Below, piece after piece: positions 51,821 to 61,059 of a DNA stretch of 64,000 nt. Made by a program: the position numbers and the translations under genes. The notes beneath the pieces are model-generated. The model did no database searches and had not been told where the DNA came from. It saw only the letters and a list, made by a program, of their open reading frames with translations. Source of the stretch: Kitasatospora griseola (GTDB taxonomy: Bacteria > Actinomycetota > Actinomycetes > Streptomycetales > Streptomycetaceae); contig NZ_BMRI01000002.1 of the NCBI RefSeq assembly GCF_014648555.1, forward strand, positions 303,146 through 367,145, written 5' to 3'. Numbering within the stretch: position 1 is the stretch's first letter; each line of letters opens with the position of its first letter.

Positions 51821-53059
51821 CTAGTACTGCGCGGGCACCTGGACGGCCAGCCGGAACCAGTCGGTGCCCTCGATGGCGCCGACCTCCAGCAGGCCGCCCA
51901 CGCCAGCGATCCGGTCGGCCAGGTTGGCCAGGCCGGTGCCGCGTTCCCGGGTGCCGATGCGCTCGGTGTGCACCCCGTCGTTGGCCACCAGCAGGCGGAG
52001 GTTGGGGCCCTCGGTGGTGAACTCGATCCGGCAGACCTCGGCCTTGCTGTGGCGCAGCAGGTTGGTGACGCTCTCCCGCAGCACGGTGGCCAGCACGGTG
52101 TTCGCCTCGCCCGACGGCGCCGGCGCCGAGACGTCCACCTGTGCCCTGATGCCGCCCGCCGCCAGCACCCCGCGGGCCGACTCGATCTCGGTGAGCAGTG
52201 ACATCTCCCGGTAGCCGCGGGCGACCGTGCGCACGTCGGCCAGCGCCTGGCGGGAGATCGCCAGCACGTCGGTGAGCTCGGAGAGCGCCTGCTCGGGCCG
52301 GACCCGGACCAGCGCGGAGGTCAGCTCGCACTTCACCGTGATGGTGGAGAGGCTGTAGCCGAGCAGGTCGTGCAGGTCGCGGGCGAACCGCTGGCGCTCC
52401 CGCTCGACCGCCATGGCGGCCATCGCGGAGCGCGCCTCGTACAGCCGGTCGACCAGCTCCACCAGCCTGGTGATGCCGTAGAGCACCAGCGAGGAGAGCA
52501 GGTTGGCCACCACCAGGTAGACCGACCCGGCCGCGGGCATGCCGAGGACCGGCCCGGTCGGCGCCAGCACCAGCAGGAAGACGCCGTACCCGATCCAGGC
52601 GTCCCGCCCGGCCAGCACGAGGAGCACCGACGCCCCGGCGAAGCCCATCATCGCGCCGGTGTTCCAGTGCGCCAGGTAGAGCGGCGCGAAGGCGAGCGCC
52701 GCCTGTAACGCCAGCGTCCAGTGGCCGAACCGTCGGCGCAGGCCGGCCGCGCACGGCAGGCAGTGCACCACCTGGAGCCCGGCGATCAGCAGGAAGTCGA
52801 CCATCAGGCCGGTCAGCCGGAGCGATCCGGAGATGCCGATGCAGATGTCGACCATGCTCTGCGCGACGAAGCCCGCCATGATGACGGCGAGCAGCGCCGA
52901 CGCCAGTCGGCGCGGCGGGACCCCGCCCATCAGTCGGGCCAGCAGCGCGGACGGTCCGGCCGCCCCGTCCAAATCGTCGGGCAGCCGCCGTCCGCCGGAG
53001 GCCCGCTCGTCCTCGTGGTGGCGGCCGGTCGGCCCGGTGTGTCGAGTGCGTCCGGTCAA
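51821..53059 (-). CDS. DesK-type sensor histidine kinase
   Basis: Up to 412 residues. About five hydrophobic segments occupy residues 50-200 (LASALLAVIMAGFVAQ, LTGLMVDFLLIAGLQV, YGVFLLVLAPTGPVLG, VYLVVANLLSSLVLYG). The HisKA_3 dimerisation box is RQRFARDLHDLLGYSLS with the phospho-acceptor His at about residue 230. The ATPase part has ESVTNLLRHSKA (N box) and GTGLANLADRIAGVGG (G box). It therefore autophosphorylates and should signal to the convergent DesR-like regulator. The start is uncertain: a TTG at 53059 with GGGGG nearby is the longest choice. It is divergent from the type II PKS operon, with 431 bp between them. Confidence 0.88.
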   Translation of the reverse strand: MTGRTRHTGPTGRHHEDERASGGRRLPDDLDGAAGPSALLARLMGGVPPRRLASALLAVIMAGFVAQSMVDICIGISGSLRLTGLMVDFLLIAGLQVVHCLPCAAGLRRRFGHWTLALQAALAFAPLYLAHWNTGAMMGFAGASVLLVLAGRDAWIGYGVFLLVLAPTGPVLGMPAAGSVYLVVANLLSSLVLYGITRLVELVDRLYEARSAMAAMAVERERQRFARDLHDLLGYSLSTITVKCELTSALVRVRPEQALSELTDVLAISRQALADVRTVARGYREMSLLTEIESARGVLAAGGIRAQVDVSAPAPSGEANTVLATVLRESVTNLLRHSKAEVCRIEFTTEGPNLRLLVANDGVHTERIGTRERGTGLANLADRIAGVGGLLEVGAIEGTDWFRLAVQVPAQY

Positions 53060-53341
53060 CGGTCCCCCATGTGTCCCGCAGCAGCCTGACGTCCCATTCG
53101 ATCTTGAGACTCTCCGGACGAAGCATAGGCCTGCTTACCTGGCAGTCCACCCCCCTCGGCGATCACCGCGTTCAGCGGCCGTCGGCGGCCGCCGGTCACC
53201 GGTGGTCGACGGGCTCCGACGGGAATCCAGTCGGGTTCGAGGTTTCGTGCGCACCATGGCGGAGCCGTCACGGCGCGAGGCGAGAGCCCGTCCGACGGAT
53301 CTTTCCGGGCGCGGGTCGTCGGGCACCCCGACGGTCTGCCC

Positions 53342-53462
53342 GACCACTACGACGCGTGACCACCACGACGCATGACCACCACGACGCGTGACGACCGCGA
53401 CGCGTGACCACTACGACGCATGACCACCGCGACGCGTGACGACCGCGACGGGTGACGACCGC
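53342..53462 (+). repeat. 7.5 copies of a 16-bp tandem repeat before the type II PKS operon
   Basis: Seven full 16-bp units (starting at 53342, 53358, 53374, 53390, 53406, 53422 and 53438) and a 9-bp partial unit. The consensus is GACCACYRCGACGCRT; individual copies differ at one to three positions. The last unit ends about 28 bp before the start of the first type II PKS gene. Sixteen is not a multiple of three, so it is not coding. It lies in the promoter region between kinase and PKS and could be a multi-site operator. The remaining gap (53060-53341) shows no gene. Confidence 0.88.
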
Positions 53463-53490
53463 ACTGCTCAAGAACGGGGGAGGTCTGGGC

Positions 53491-54549
53491 GTGAGATACC
53501 CGGAGATCTTCATCGCGGGAGGCGCGACCGAGCTGCCGCCCGCGCAGGACGTCCGGGCCGCCGTCGCGGCCGGGCGGCTGGACGCGCGGATCGCCGACCG
53601 CACCGAGGCCCTGGCGGTGACCGTGTCCGACGGCCCGTCGGGCCCCGAACTGGCGGCCCGGGCCGCGCGCCGGGCGTTCACCGAGGCCGGTGCGCCCGGG
53701 CTCGACCTGCTGCTGCACGCCACCGTCTACTACCAGGGCCACGACCTGTGGGCGCCGGCCTCCTACGTCCAGCGCGAGGTGCTGGCCGACGCGCCGGGCT
53801 GCGTGCCGTGCCCGGCCGTCGAGATCCGCCAGCTGTCCAACGGCGGGATGGCCGCGCTGGAGCTGGCTGCCGGCTACCTGGCCGCCACGCCCGGGCGGGG
53901 GCACGCGCTGCTCACCGCCGGCGACCGGTTCGAGGCACCCGGGTTCGACCGCTGGAACGGCGACCCGGGCACCCACTACGCCGACGGCGGCTCCGCGCTG
54001 CTGCTGTCCAACCGCGACGGCTTCGCCCGGCTGCGCTCGCTGGCCACGGTCTCCGCCCCGGAGCTGGAGGGCATGCACCGCGGTGACGACCCGTTCGGTG
54101 CCGCCCCCTTCGCGCACCGCCCGGTGGTCGACATGGAGACCACCAAGCGCGCCTTCGTCTCCCGCACCGGGGTCGGCCGGTGCACCGCGCTGGTCTCGGC
54201 CGGGCAGCGCCGGGCCCTGGAGACGGCGCTGGACGAGGCGGGCAACAAGCTCGCCGACATCGACTGGTTCGTTCTGCCGCACCTGGGCCGGCGACGGCTG
54301 GAGGCGGCCTTCTTCACACCGTTCGGCATCGACCCGGAACGGTCCACCTGGCCGTGGAGCCGCGCCGTCGGCCACCTGGGCGCCGGGGACCAGTTCGCGG
54401 GCCTGGACCACCTGCGGCGCAGTGGTGCGCTGCGGCCCGGCCAGCTGGTGCTGCTGGTCGGCATCGGCGCCGGCTTCACCTGGTCGTGCGCGGTCATCGA
54501 GGTGCTCGGGCCGCCGCGCCCGAGCGGAAAGGGCACGGAAGCAGCGTGA
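53491..54549 (+). CDS. KSIII-like starter-unit acyltransferase/ketosynthase (DpsC type)
   Basis: A 352-residue thiolase-fold protein. Where FabH has Cys, it has Ser116 in [15 protein letters not shown]. The later residues are His295 and Asp300 in [11 protein letters not shown], where FabH has Asn-containing NTSAA. A Ser-His-Asp set at 116/295/300 is offset by exactly two from the Ser118-His297-Asp302 I recall for daunorubicin DpsC, which selects propionyl-CoA as starter. It is followed by an acyltransferase gene in the same operon, as DpsD is. The GTG at 53491 has GGGGGAGG about seven bases upstream; a GTG at 53452 is less likely. The stop overlaps the next gene (GTGA). Specificity for propionyl or another short acyl group is inference. 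Confidence 0.88.
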   Translation: MRYPEIFIAGGATELPPAQDVRAAVAAGRLDARIADRTEALAVTVSDGPSGPELAARAARRAFTEAGAPGLDLLLHATVYYQGHDLWAPASYVQREVLADAPGCVPCPAVEIRQLSNGGMAALELAAGYLAATPGRGHALLTAGDRFEAPGFDRWNGDPGTHYADGGSALLLSNRDGFARLRSLATVSAPELEGMHRGDDPFGAAPFAHRPVVDMETTKRAFVSRTGVGRCTALVSAGQRRALETALDEAGNKLADIDWFVLPHLGRRRLEAAFFTPFGIDPERSTWPWSRAVGHLGAGDQFAGLDHLRRSGALRPGQLVLLVGIGAGFTWSCAVIEVLGPPRPSGKGTEAA

Positions 54550-55838
54550 CGAGACACCGAGAGAGCAGGCCCGACCGGCGGGTGGTGATCACCGGCCTGG
54601 GGGCGGTGGCCCCCGGGGGAATCGGGATCAAGGCGTACTGGGAGCTGCTCACCGCCGGCCGCTCCGCCACCCGCACCATCACCCACTACGACCCCTCGCC
54701 GTTCCGCTCCCGGGTCGCCGCCGAGGTCGACTTCGACCCGGTCCGCGAGGGCCTGAGCCCGCAGGAGATCCGCCGCCTGGACCGGGCCGCGCAGTTCGCG
54801 GTGGTCGCGGCGCGCGAGGCGCTGGCCGACAGCGGACTGGCCGTGGCGGCGCTCGACCCCGGCCGGATCGGCACCACGCTGGGCTCCGCGGTCGGCTGCA
54901 CCACCAGCCTGGAGCAGGAGTACGTGGTGGTCAGCGACGGCGGCCGGCACTGGGAGGTCGACCACGGCTACGCGGTCCGCGACCTGTACCGCCACTTCGT
55001 GCCCAGCTCGATGGCGGTCGAGGTGGCCCGGCTGGCCGGCGCCGAGGGCCCGGCCGCCGTGGTCTCCACCGGCTGCACCTCCGGCCTGGACGCGCTCGGC
55101 CACGCGGCCGAGCTGATCCGGGAGGGCTCCGTCGACGTGATGGTGGCCGGCGCCACCGAGGCGCCGATCTCGCCGATCACCTCGGCCTGCTTCGACGCGA
55201 TCCACGCCACCACGCCCCGCAACGACGACCCGGAGCACGCCTCCCGGCCGTTCGACCGGACCCGCAACGGCCTGGTGCTGGGCGAGGGTTCGGCGGTGCT
55301 GATGCTGGAGGAGCTGGAGCACGCCCGGCGCCGCGGCGCCCGGATCTACGCCGAGATCGCCGGCTTCGCCTCGCGCTGCAACGCCTACCACATGACCGGT
55401 CTGAAGGCGGACGGCGTCGAGATGGCCGCGGCGATCACCGCCGCCATGGACGAGGCCCGGCTCGGCCCCGACAGCCTGGACTACATCAACGCGCACGGGT
55501 CCAGCACCAAGATGAACGACCGTCACGAGACCGCGGCGTTCAAGGTCAGCCTGGGCGAGCACGCCTACCGCACCCCCGTCAGCTCGATCAAGTCGATGAT
55601 CGGCCACTCGCTGGGCGCCATCGGCGCGTTGGAGATCGCCGCCTGCGCGCTGGCGATGGAGCACAGCACGGTGCCGCCCACCGCCAACCTTCACGAGCCG
55701 GACCCGGACTGCGACCTGGACTACGTGCCACTCCAGGCCCGGGTGCAGCGCACCGACGCGGTGCTCAGCGTCGGCAGTGGTTTCGGCGGCTTCCAGAGCG
55801 CCATGGTGCTGGCCCGCCCGGATCGGAGAATGCCATGA
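54546..55838 (+). CDS. type II PKS ketosynthase alpha (KS-alpha)
   Basis: A 430-residue condensing enzyme. The nucleophile is Cys177 in [14 protein letters not shown], the standard KS-alpha motif. The two His residues are in [13 protein letters not shown] (about 317) and [13 protein letters not shown] (about 354). N-terminal [15 protein letters not shown] and the C-terminal [11 protein letters not shown] are typical of minimal PKS KS-alpha rather than FabF of fatty acid synthesis. It should pair with the next gene as a KS-CLF heterodimer that builds a poly-beta-ketone on the ACP. It begins with a GTG inside the upstream stop and its own stop overlaps the next ATG (ATGA). No unusual residue was found. 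Confidence 0.95.
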   Translation: MTRHRESRPDRRVVITGLGAVAPGGIGIKAYWELLTAGRSATRTITHYDPSPFRSRVAAEVDFDPVREGLSPQEIRRLDRAAQFAVVAAREALADSGLAVAALDPGRIGTTLGSAVGCTTSLEQEYVVVSDGGRHWEVDHGYAVRDLYRHFVPSSMAVEVARLAGAEGPAAVVSTGCTSGLDALGHAAELIREGSVDVMVAGATEAPISPITSACFDAIHATTPRNDDPEHASRPFDRTRNGLVLGEGSAVLMLEELEHARRRGARIYAEIAGFASRCNAYHMTGLKADGVEMAAAITAAMDEARLGPDSLDYINAHGSSTKMNDRHETAAFKVSLGEHAYRTPVSSIKSMIGHSLGAIGALEIAACALAMEHSTVPPTANLHEPDPDCDLDYVPLQARVQRTDAVLSVGSGFGGFQSAMVLARPDRRMP

Positions 55839-57073
55839 CCGCCGTCGTCACCGGTATCGGGGTGGCCGCCCCCAACGGCCTCGGGACCGACGCCTACTGG
55901 CGGGCCACGCTGGCGGGCCGCGGCGGACTGCGTCCGCTCACCCGGTTCGACGCGTCCTCCTACCCGTCCCGGGTGGCGGGCGAGATCCCGGACTTCGAGG
56001 CCGCGGAGCACCTGCCCAGCCGGCTGCTGCCGCAGACCGACCGGATGACCCGGCTGGCGCTGTTCGCCGCCGAGGGCGCCATCGCCGACGCCGGGCTGCG
56101 CCCCGAGGAACTGCCGCGCTACGGCGCCGGAGTGGTGACCGCGGCCTCCGGCGGCGGCGTCGAGTTCGGCCAGCGCGAGCTGCAGGCGCTCTGGTCGCAG
56201 GGCAAGGACCACGTCAGCGCCTACCAGTCGTTCGCCTGGTTCTACGCCGTCAACTCCGGCCAGATCTCCATCCGGCACGGCCTGCGCGGGCCGAGCGGGG
56301 TGCTGGTCACCGAGCAGGCCGGTGGCATCGACGCGCTGGGCCACGCCCGGCGGCACATCCGCCGCGGCACGCCCGTGGTGGTCTCCGGCGGGGTCGACGG
56401 GGCGCTCTGCCCGTGGGGCTGGGCACCGCAGATCGCCACCGGGCTGCTCTCCACCGCGGCCGACCCGGACCGCGCCTACCTGCCGTTCGCCTCCGACGCC
56501 GGCGGCTACGTGCCCGGCGAGGGCGGCGCCATCCTGGTCCTGGAGGACGACGAGCAGGCCCGCGCCCGCGGCGCCCGCCGGTACGGCGAGGTCGCCGGGT
56601 ACGCGGCCACCCTGGACCCGGCGCCGGACAGCGGACGCCCGCCCGGGCTGCTGCGGACCGCCCGGCTCGCCCTCGACGACGCCGGGATCGGCTCGGACGA
56701 GGTGGACGTGGTGTTCGCCGACGGCGCGGCCGTGCCCGAGCTGGACCGCATCGAGTCCGACGCCCTGACCGAGCTGTTCGGCCCGTACGGGGTGCCTGTC
56801 ACGGTGCCCAAGAGCATGACCGGGCGGCTCTTCGGCGGCGCCGCGCTGGACATCGCCACCGCGCTGCTGGCGATCCGCGACGGACTGATCCCGCCGACCG
56901 CGCCGGTCGACGCGCCGGCCGCCGAGCACCGCATCGACCTGGTCACCGGGGCGCCGCGCCCGGCCCGGCTGCGCACCGCACTGGTGCTGGCCCGTGGCTA
57001 CGGCGGCTTCAACTCCGCGCTGGTCCTGCGCGGCTGCAACGACACCACCGATTCCGAGGAGACCGCCCGATGA
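55835..57073 (+). CDS. type II PKS chain-length factor (KS-beta)
   Basis: A 412-residue KS paralogue in which the catalytic Cys is Gln161 ([13 protein letters not shown]), the defining trait of KS-beta/CLF. The His motifs are also lost: the second reads [14 protein letters not shown]. The fold is otherwise complete, from [15 protein letters not shown] to [12 protein letters not shown]. CLFs set the number of extension cycles; the tunnel-lining residues that would predict chain length cannot be judged by eye. It is translationally coupled on both sides by ATGA overlaps (55835-55838 and 57070-57073), so KS-alpha, CLF and ACP should be made in balanced amounts. Confidence 0.95.
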   Translation: MTAVVTGIGVAAPNGLGTDAYWRATLAGRGGLRPLTRFDASSYPSRVAGEIPDFEAAEHLPSRLLPQTDRMTRLALFAAEGAIADAGLRPEELPRYGAGVVTAASGGGVEFGQRELQALWSQGKDHVSAYQSFAWFYAVNSGQISIRHGLRGPSGVLVTEQAGGIDALGHARRHIRRGTPVVVSGGVDGALCPWGWAPQIATGLLSTAADPDRAYLPFASDAGGYVPGEGGAILVLEDDEQARARGARRYGEVAGYAATLDPAPDSGRPPGLLRTARLALDDAGIGSDEVDVVFADGAAVPELDRIESDALTELFGPYGVPVTVPKSMTGRLFGGAALDIATALLAIRDGLIPPTAPVDAPAAEHRIDLVTGAPRPARLRTALVLARGYGGFNSALVLRGCNDTTDSEETAR

Positions 57074-57333
57074 GCGTCCTTGACCTGCCCACCCTGACCC
57101 GGATCCTGCGCGAGAACGCCGGCGCCGACGAGTCCGTCGACCTGTCCGGCGACATCCTCGACATCCCGTTCCCGGAGCTCGGCTACGACTCGCTGGCGCT
57201 GCTCCAGGCCATCGGCGTGATCCAGCGCGACTTCGGCGTCGAGCTGGACGACGACGCCGCCTCGGCGGAGACGCCCCGGGAGTTCCTCACCGTGGTCAAC
57301 GGCGGGGAGCAGCCGTCGGCCGAGAGCGTCTGA
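57070..57333 (+). CDS. type II PKS acyl carrier protein
   Basis: An 87-residue ACP that carries the growing polyketide on phosphopantetheine. The attachment site is Ser41 in ELGYDSLALLQAIG. The surrounding acidic helices (LTRILRENAGADESVDL and RDFGVELDDDAASAET) are normal for aromatic-PKS carrier proteins. The ATG lies inside the CLF stop codon. The next gene starts four bases after its stop. This completes a minimal PKS (KS-alpha, KS-beta, ACP) in the usual order. Confidence 0.95.
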   Translation: MSVLDLPTLTRILRENAGADESVDLSGDILDIPFPELGYDSLALLQAIGVIQRDFGVELDDDAASAETPREFLTVVNGGEQPSAESV

Positions 57334-57337
57334 CCCG

Positions 57338-58384
57338 GTGGACGCCGACACCGGACTGCGGCCGCCGCGCCCGGTCGCCCTGCTGCTGCCCGGCCAGGGT
57401 TCGCAGTACCCGAACATGGCGCGCGGCCTGTACGGGCGGGTGCCCGCGTTCACCGAGCCCTTCGAGGAGGTGCTGGGGCTGCTCGGCCCGCTGGGCGAGC
57501 AGGCGCTCGCCGACTGGCTGGCCGAGCGGCCCGCGGTGGACCTCGACCACGTGTCCCGGGCCCAGCCGCTGATCTTCGCGGTGGACTACGCGCTCGCCCG
57601 GATGCTGACCGCCTGGGGGCTGCGGCCCGCCGCGTTCGTCGGGCACAGCGCCGGCGAGGCGGTGGCCGCGGTGCTGGCCGGCGTGATGGCGCTGCCGGAC
57701 GCCGTCCGGCTGCTCGCCGAGCGGGTCGAGCTGATCGCCGACGCGCCGCCCGGCGGGATGCTCGCGGTCGCCGCCAACCCCGCGCAGCTGGCGCCGTACC
57801 TCACCGCCGAGGTGGTGGTCGGCGCGGTCAACGGGCCGCAGCAGGTGCTGCTGGCCGGCCCGGACCCGCAGTTGGAGCAGGTCGCGCAGCGGCTGCGGGC
57901 GGCCGGCCACACCTGCATGCGGGCCAGGGCGACCAGCGGGTTCCACAGCCCGTCGCTGGCCGAGTGCTGCCGCCGCGCGCTGCCCGGCTTCGCCGGGGTG
58001 CGCCTCGCCCCGCCCGAGACACCGGTCTTCTCCGGCCGGACGGGCGGGGAGCTCGACCCGGGCTCCGCCTGCGACCCGGTGTTCTGGGCGATGCAGCCCG
58101 CCGAGCCGGTGCTGTTCGCCCCGGCCCTGGACGCGCTGCTGAGCCGCGGCCCGCACCTGCTGGTCGAGGCCGGGCCCGGGCAGGGCCTGACCGCACTGGC
58201 CCGCCGGCACCGCGAGGTGGCGAGCGGGCGCAGCGCGGTGGCGCCGCTGCTCGGCACCCGGGCCCGGCAGCCCGAGGCGGACCGCCTCGACGTGCTGCGG
58301 GCGGTCCGCGTCCTGGTCGAGGAGGGCCACCCGGTGCAGCCGCTCGGCCTCGACGACCTCGCCCCGGCCGCCGCCCGGGCCTGA
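57338..58384 (+). CDS. discrete acyltransferase (malonyl/acyl-CoA:ACP, DpsD type)
   Basis: A 348-residue FabD-like protein. LLLPGQGSQYPNMARGLY near residues 15-32 and AAFVGHSAGEAVAAVLAG with Ser104 form the catalytic region. The second motif reads TSGFHSPSL (about 200), with the His present; PGQGLTALARRH is near the end. Most type II PKSs borrow the primary-metabolism malonyltransferase, so an AT inside the operon is uncommon. It is found with KSIII-like starter genes, as in daunorubicin (DpsC/DpsD) and benastatin/R1128-type systems. It may therefore load the starter or recharge the ACP. A GTG start at 57338 directly follows the ACP gene. Confidence 0.9.
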   Translation: MDADTGLRPPRPVALLLPGQGSQYPNMARGLYGRVPAFTEPFEEVLGLLGPLGEQALADWLAERPAVDLDHVSRAQPLIFAVDYALARMLTAWGLRPAAFVGHSAGEAVAAVLAGVMALPDAVRLLAERVELIADAPPGGMLAVAANPAQLAPYLTAEVVVGAVNGPQQVLLAGPDPQLEQVAQRLRAAGHTCMRARATSGFHSPSLAECCRRALPGFAGVRLAPPETPVFSGRTGGELDPGSACDPVFWAMQPAEPVLFAPALDALLSRGPHLLVEAGPGQGLTALARRHREVASGRSAVAPLLGTRARQPEADRLDVLRAVRVLVEEGHPVQPLGLDDLAPAAARA

Positions 58385-58444
58385 ACCCCCTTTCCACCGA
58401 GGGCTTTCGACGACAGCCCGACCCCAACCTCAGGGAGCCCCACC

Positions 58445-59239
58445 ATGGTCGAGAAGACCACCCCCCAACGCCGGCCCGCCCTGGTCACCGGCGGCACCAG
58501 CGGCATCGGCCTGGCCGTCGTCGAGCACCTCGCCGAGGCCGGGCACCCGGTGTACTTCTGCGCCCGGGACGCCGATCTGGTGGCGACGGTCGTGGAAAAG
58601 CTCCGCGGTCGCGGCCTGGAGGTCCGGGGCAGCGCCGCCGACGTGCGCGACGGCGCCGCGGTGCGCGCCCTGGTGCAGGCCGCGGTCGCCGCGTACGGCC
58701 CGCTGGACATCCTGGTCAACAACGCCGGCCGGGGCGGCGGCGGCATCACCGCCGAACTCCCGGACGAGCTCTGGGACGACGTGATCGCCACCAACCTCAC
58801 CGCGGTCTTCCGGGTCACCCGCGAGGTGCTGACCACCGGCGGCATGCGGGAGTCCGGGCACGGACGCGTCATCAGCATCGCCTCCACCGGCGGCAAGCAG
58901 GGCGTGATGCTGGCCGCGCCGTACTCCGCCTCCAAGCACGGAGTGGTCGGTTTCACCAAGGCCCTCGGCCTGGAGCTGGCCGGCAGCGGGATCACCGTGA
59001 ACGCGGTCTGCCCCGGCTACGTGGAGACCCCGATGGCGGAGCGGGTCCGGCAGGGCTATGCCGCGCACTGGGGGATCACCGAGGAGCAGGTGCTGGAGAA
59101 GTTCCACGCGAAGATCCCGCTCGGCCGCTACTCCACCCCCGAGGAGGTGGCCGGCCTGGTCGGCTACCTGACGACCCGCACGGCCGCCTCGATCACCGCG
59201 CAGGCGCTCAACGTCTGCGGCGGCCTGGGCAACTACTGA
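58445..59239 (+). CDS. polyketide ketoreductase (ActIII-like SDR)
   Basis: A 264-residue SDR. It has TGGTSGIG near residues 15-22, NNAGRGGGGITAELPD near 90-105, the Ser strand VISIASTGGKQGVM near 143, and Tyr-Lys in PYSASKHGVVGF near 162. The NNAGRGGGG / STGGKQGV sequence and the long insertion before IPLGRYSTPEEVAG match the ActIII class, which reduces the C-9 carbonyl of the nascent aromatic polyketide with NADPH. The neighbouring aromatase supports this. A spacer of 60 bp separates it from the acyltransferase, so it has its own ribosome site (AGGGAG before the ATG at 58445). Confidence 0.93.
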   Translation: MVEKTTPQRRPALVTGGTSGIGLAVVEHLAEAGHPVYFCARDADLVATVVEKLRGRGLEVRGSAADVRDGAAVRALVQAAVAAYGPLDILVNNAGRGGGGITAELPDELWDDVIATNLTAVFRVTREVLTTGGMRESGHGRVISIASTGGKQGVMLAAPYSASKHGVVGFTKALGLELAGSGITVNAVCPGYVETPMAERVRQGYAAHWGITEEQVLEKFHAKIPLGRYSTPEEVAGLVGYLTTRTAASITAQALNVCGGLGNY

Positions 59240-59265
59240 CCGACCCTTCCCCAAGGAGCTTCGCC

Positions 59266-60264
59266 GTGGCTGAACCACGCATCCGCACCACCCGGCACCG
59301 CACCACGGTGCCGGCCGATCCCGACCAGGTCTACGCGCTGCTCGCCGACGCCGGCCAGTGGCCGCAGGTCTTCACCCCGACCGTGCACGCCGAGGTCACC
59401 GAAGTACCGGACGGCGACCAGCAGTTGATCCACCTGTGGGCGCTGGCCAACGGCGAGGTCCGGGACTGGACCTCGCGCCGCACGCTGGATCCGGCGGCCC
59501 GCCGGATCACCTTCCGGCAGGTGGTCTCCTCGCCGCCGGTCGCCTCGATGGGCGGCGAGTGGCAGGTCGACGCGGCGCCGGACGGCGGCTCCGAGGTCAC
59601 CCTGCTGCACGACTGGACCACCGTGGACGACGACGAGGCGGCGGCGGACTGGATCGGGCAGGCGGTGGAGCGCAACAGCACCGCCGAACTGGAGGCGCTG
59701 AGCCGCGCCGTGACCCCCGGGCCGGACGGCGAGCCGCTGCGGTTCGCCTTCGCCGACTCGGTGGACGCCGAGGGGCCGGCCGAGGCGGTCTACGAGTTCC
59801 TGGCCCGGGCCGAGCTGTGGCCGGAGCGGCTGCCGCACGTCAGCCGGCTCGACCTGACCGAGCAGGGCGACGTCCAGCGGATGGAGATGGTCACCCGGGC
59901 CCCCGACGGCTCCGAGCACACCACGGTCTCGCTGCGGGTGCTCCGCCCCGAGCAGCACACCCTGGTCTACAAGCAGACCGTGCTGCCTGCCGCACTGGCC
60001 TCGCACACCGGGCGCTGGACGGTCGAGCCGCACGGCGCCGGGGTGCGGATCACCTCCTGGCACGGCGTCACCCTGGACGTGGACGGGGTGGCCCGGCTGC
60101 TCGGCCCGGACACCGACCTGGCCGCCGCCCGCGCCCGCATCCGGCACAACCTGGGCGCCAACAGCACCACCACGATGCGGCACGCCAAGGAGTTCGCCGA
60201 GCAGATCGCCCAGCAGATCACCCAGCAGGCCGCCGAGCAGCAGGAGGCGGCGTGGACGCGTTGA
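59266..60264 (+). CDS. didomain aromatase/cyclase (START/SRPBCC fold)
   Basis: A 332-residue protein with two SRPBCC domains. The first runs about residues 5-155 (TTVPADPDQVYALLADAGQW, then GEWQVDAAPDGGSEVTLLHD). The second runs about 160-320 (DSVDAEGPAEAVYEFLARAE, then LVYKQTVLPAALASHTGRWT). Didomain proteins of the ActVII/OxyK type act after C-9 ketoreduction to aromatise the first ring by dehydration; monodomain types act on unreduced chains. Its partner is the ketoreductase just upstream, fitting this. The GTG at 59266 has AAGGAG eight bases upstream. The stop overlaps the next SDR gene by 13 bp. Confidence 0.92.
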   Translation: MAEPRIRTTRHRTTVPADPDQVYALLADAGQWPQVFTPTVHAEVTEVPDGDQQLIHLWALANGEVRDWTSRRTLDPAARRITFRQVVSSPPVASMGGEWQVDAAPDGGSEVTLLHDWTTVDDDEAAADWIGQAVERNSTAELEALSRAVTPGPDGEPLRFAFADSVDAEGPAEAVYEFLARAELWPERLPHVSRLDLTEQGDVQRMEMVTRAPDGSEHTTVSLRVLRPEQHTLVYKQTVLPAALASHTGRWTVEPHGAGVRITSWHGVTLDVDGVARLLGPDTDLAAARARIRHNLGANSTTTMRHAKEFAEQIAQQITQQAAEQQEAAWTR

Positions 60265-60998
60265 GCCTGACCGGCCGCACCGCCGTGGTCACCGGCGCCA
60301 ACCGGGGCCTCGGCGAGTCGATCGCCGAGGCGCTGCTGGCCCGCGGCGCCCGGGTGGTCTGCGCCGCCCGGGACGAGGCCGCCGCCGAACCGCTGCTGGC
60401 GCTGGGCGGCGACCGGGTGCACTTCCACAAGACCGACGTGCGGGACCCGGACTCGGTGGAGCGGGCGATGGCGTCCGCCGTCGACCGGTTCGGCGCCCTG
60501 GACATCGTGGTCGCCAACGCCGCCGTCAACGCGCCGGGCCCGGTGGCCGCGATATCGCCCGAGGCCTGGGCGGAGGCGGTGACGATCAACCTGAGCGGCA
60601 CCTTCCACTGCCTGCGGGCCGCCGTGCCGCTGATGCGGGAGCGCGGCTGGGGCCGGATCATCACGCTCTCCTCGGCGCTCTCCACCCGGCCGATGCCCGG
60701 CGCCGGCGCGTACTGCGCGACCAAGGCGGCGGTGGAGGCGCTCACCCGGGTCACCGCCCTGGAGGTGGCCGCCGACGGCATCACCGTCAACTGCCTCGCC
60801 CCGGGCGTCGTCGACCGGGGCATGGGCAGGGCGCTGGCGGCGAACGAGCGGCTGTGGGGGCAGTTCCTGCCGAAGCTCGCCTCCGGCCGCGCGGGCCGCG
60901 GCGAGGAGATCGGCGCGGTGGCGGCGTTCCTGGCCGGCGAGGAGAGCTCCTACGTGAACGGCGCGGTGATCGAGGTGGACGGCGGCATGGGGCACTGA
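60252..60998 (+). CDS. second SDR reductase, FabG-like
   Basis: A 248-residue SDR. It has TGANRGLGESIAEAL near residues 12-26, NAAVNAPGPVAAI near 88-100, the Ser strand IITLSSALSTRPM near 137, and Tyr-Lys in AYCATKAAVEAL near 152. The C-terminus SSYVNGAVIEVDGGMGH is typical of FabG-like enzymes. It overlaps the aromatase stop by 13 bp with AGGAGG before the GTG at 60252. Because the ActIII-type reductase is already present, this one may act on the starter acyl chain, as FabG-like partners do in alkyl-starter systems, or as a tailoring reductase. Its substrate cannot be read from sequence. Confidence 0.9.
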   Translation: MDALSLTGRTAVVTGANRGLGESIAEALLARGARVVCAARDEAAAEPLLALGGDRVHFHKTDVRDPDSVERAMASAVDRFGALDIVVANAAVNAPGPVAAISPEAWAEAVTINLSGTFHCLRAAVPLMRERGWGRIITLSSALSTRPMPGAGAYCATKAAVEALTRVTALEVAADGITVNCLAPGVVDRGMGRALAANERLWGQFLPKLASGRAGRGEEIGAVAAFLAGEESSYVNGAVIEVDGGMGH

Positions 60999-61012
60999 AC
61001 CCGCCGGCCATG

Positions 61013-61051
61013 CGGAAGGGGGCGCGGACCACAGGTCCGCGCCCCCTTCCG
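61013..61051. terminator. strong bidirectional terminator at the end of the type II PKS operon
   Basis: A perfect 18-bp stem, CGGAAGGGGGCGCGGACC at 61013-61030 and GGTCCGCGCCCCCTTCCG at 61034-61051, with a three-base ACA loop. It lies between convergent genes, 15 bp after the SDR stop and 9 bp before the exporter stop, and runs into CCTTCC, so it can serve both strands. Confidence 0.9.
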
Positions 61052-61059
61052 TCATGCGG

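Noticed and set aside
51624-51824. A 66-residue plus-strand frame between the response regulator and the kinase.
   Set aside because: Arg/Ala/Ser-rich, no ribosome site, and it runs into the kinase gene's end in antisense.
53342-53462. The 16-bp tandem repeats as a CRISPR array.
   Set aside because: Units are head-to-tail with no spacers, are too short for CRISPR repeats, and no cas gene is nearby.
53491-60998. A highly reducing type II PKS making a polyene acyl chain for the NRPS.
   Set aside because: Those systems carry dehydratase genes and lack aromatases. Here a didomain aromatase/cyclase is present and no dehydratase is seen, so an aromatic product is more likely.
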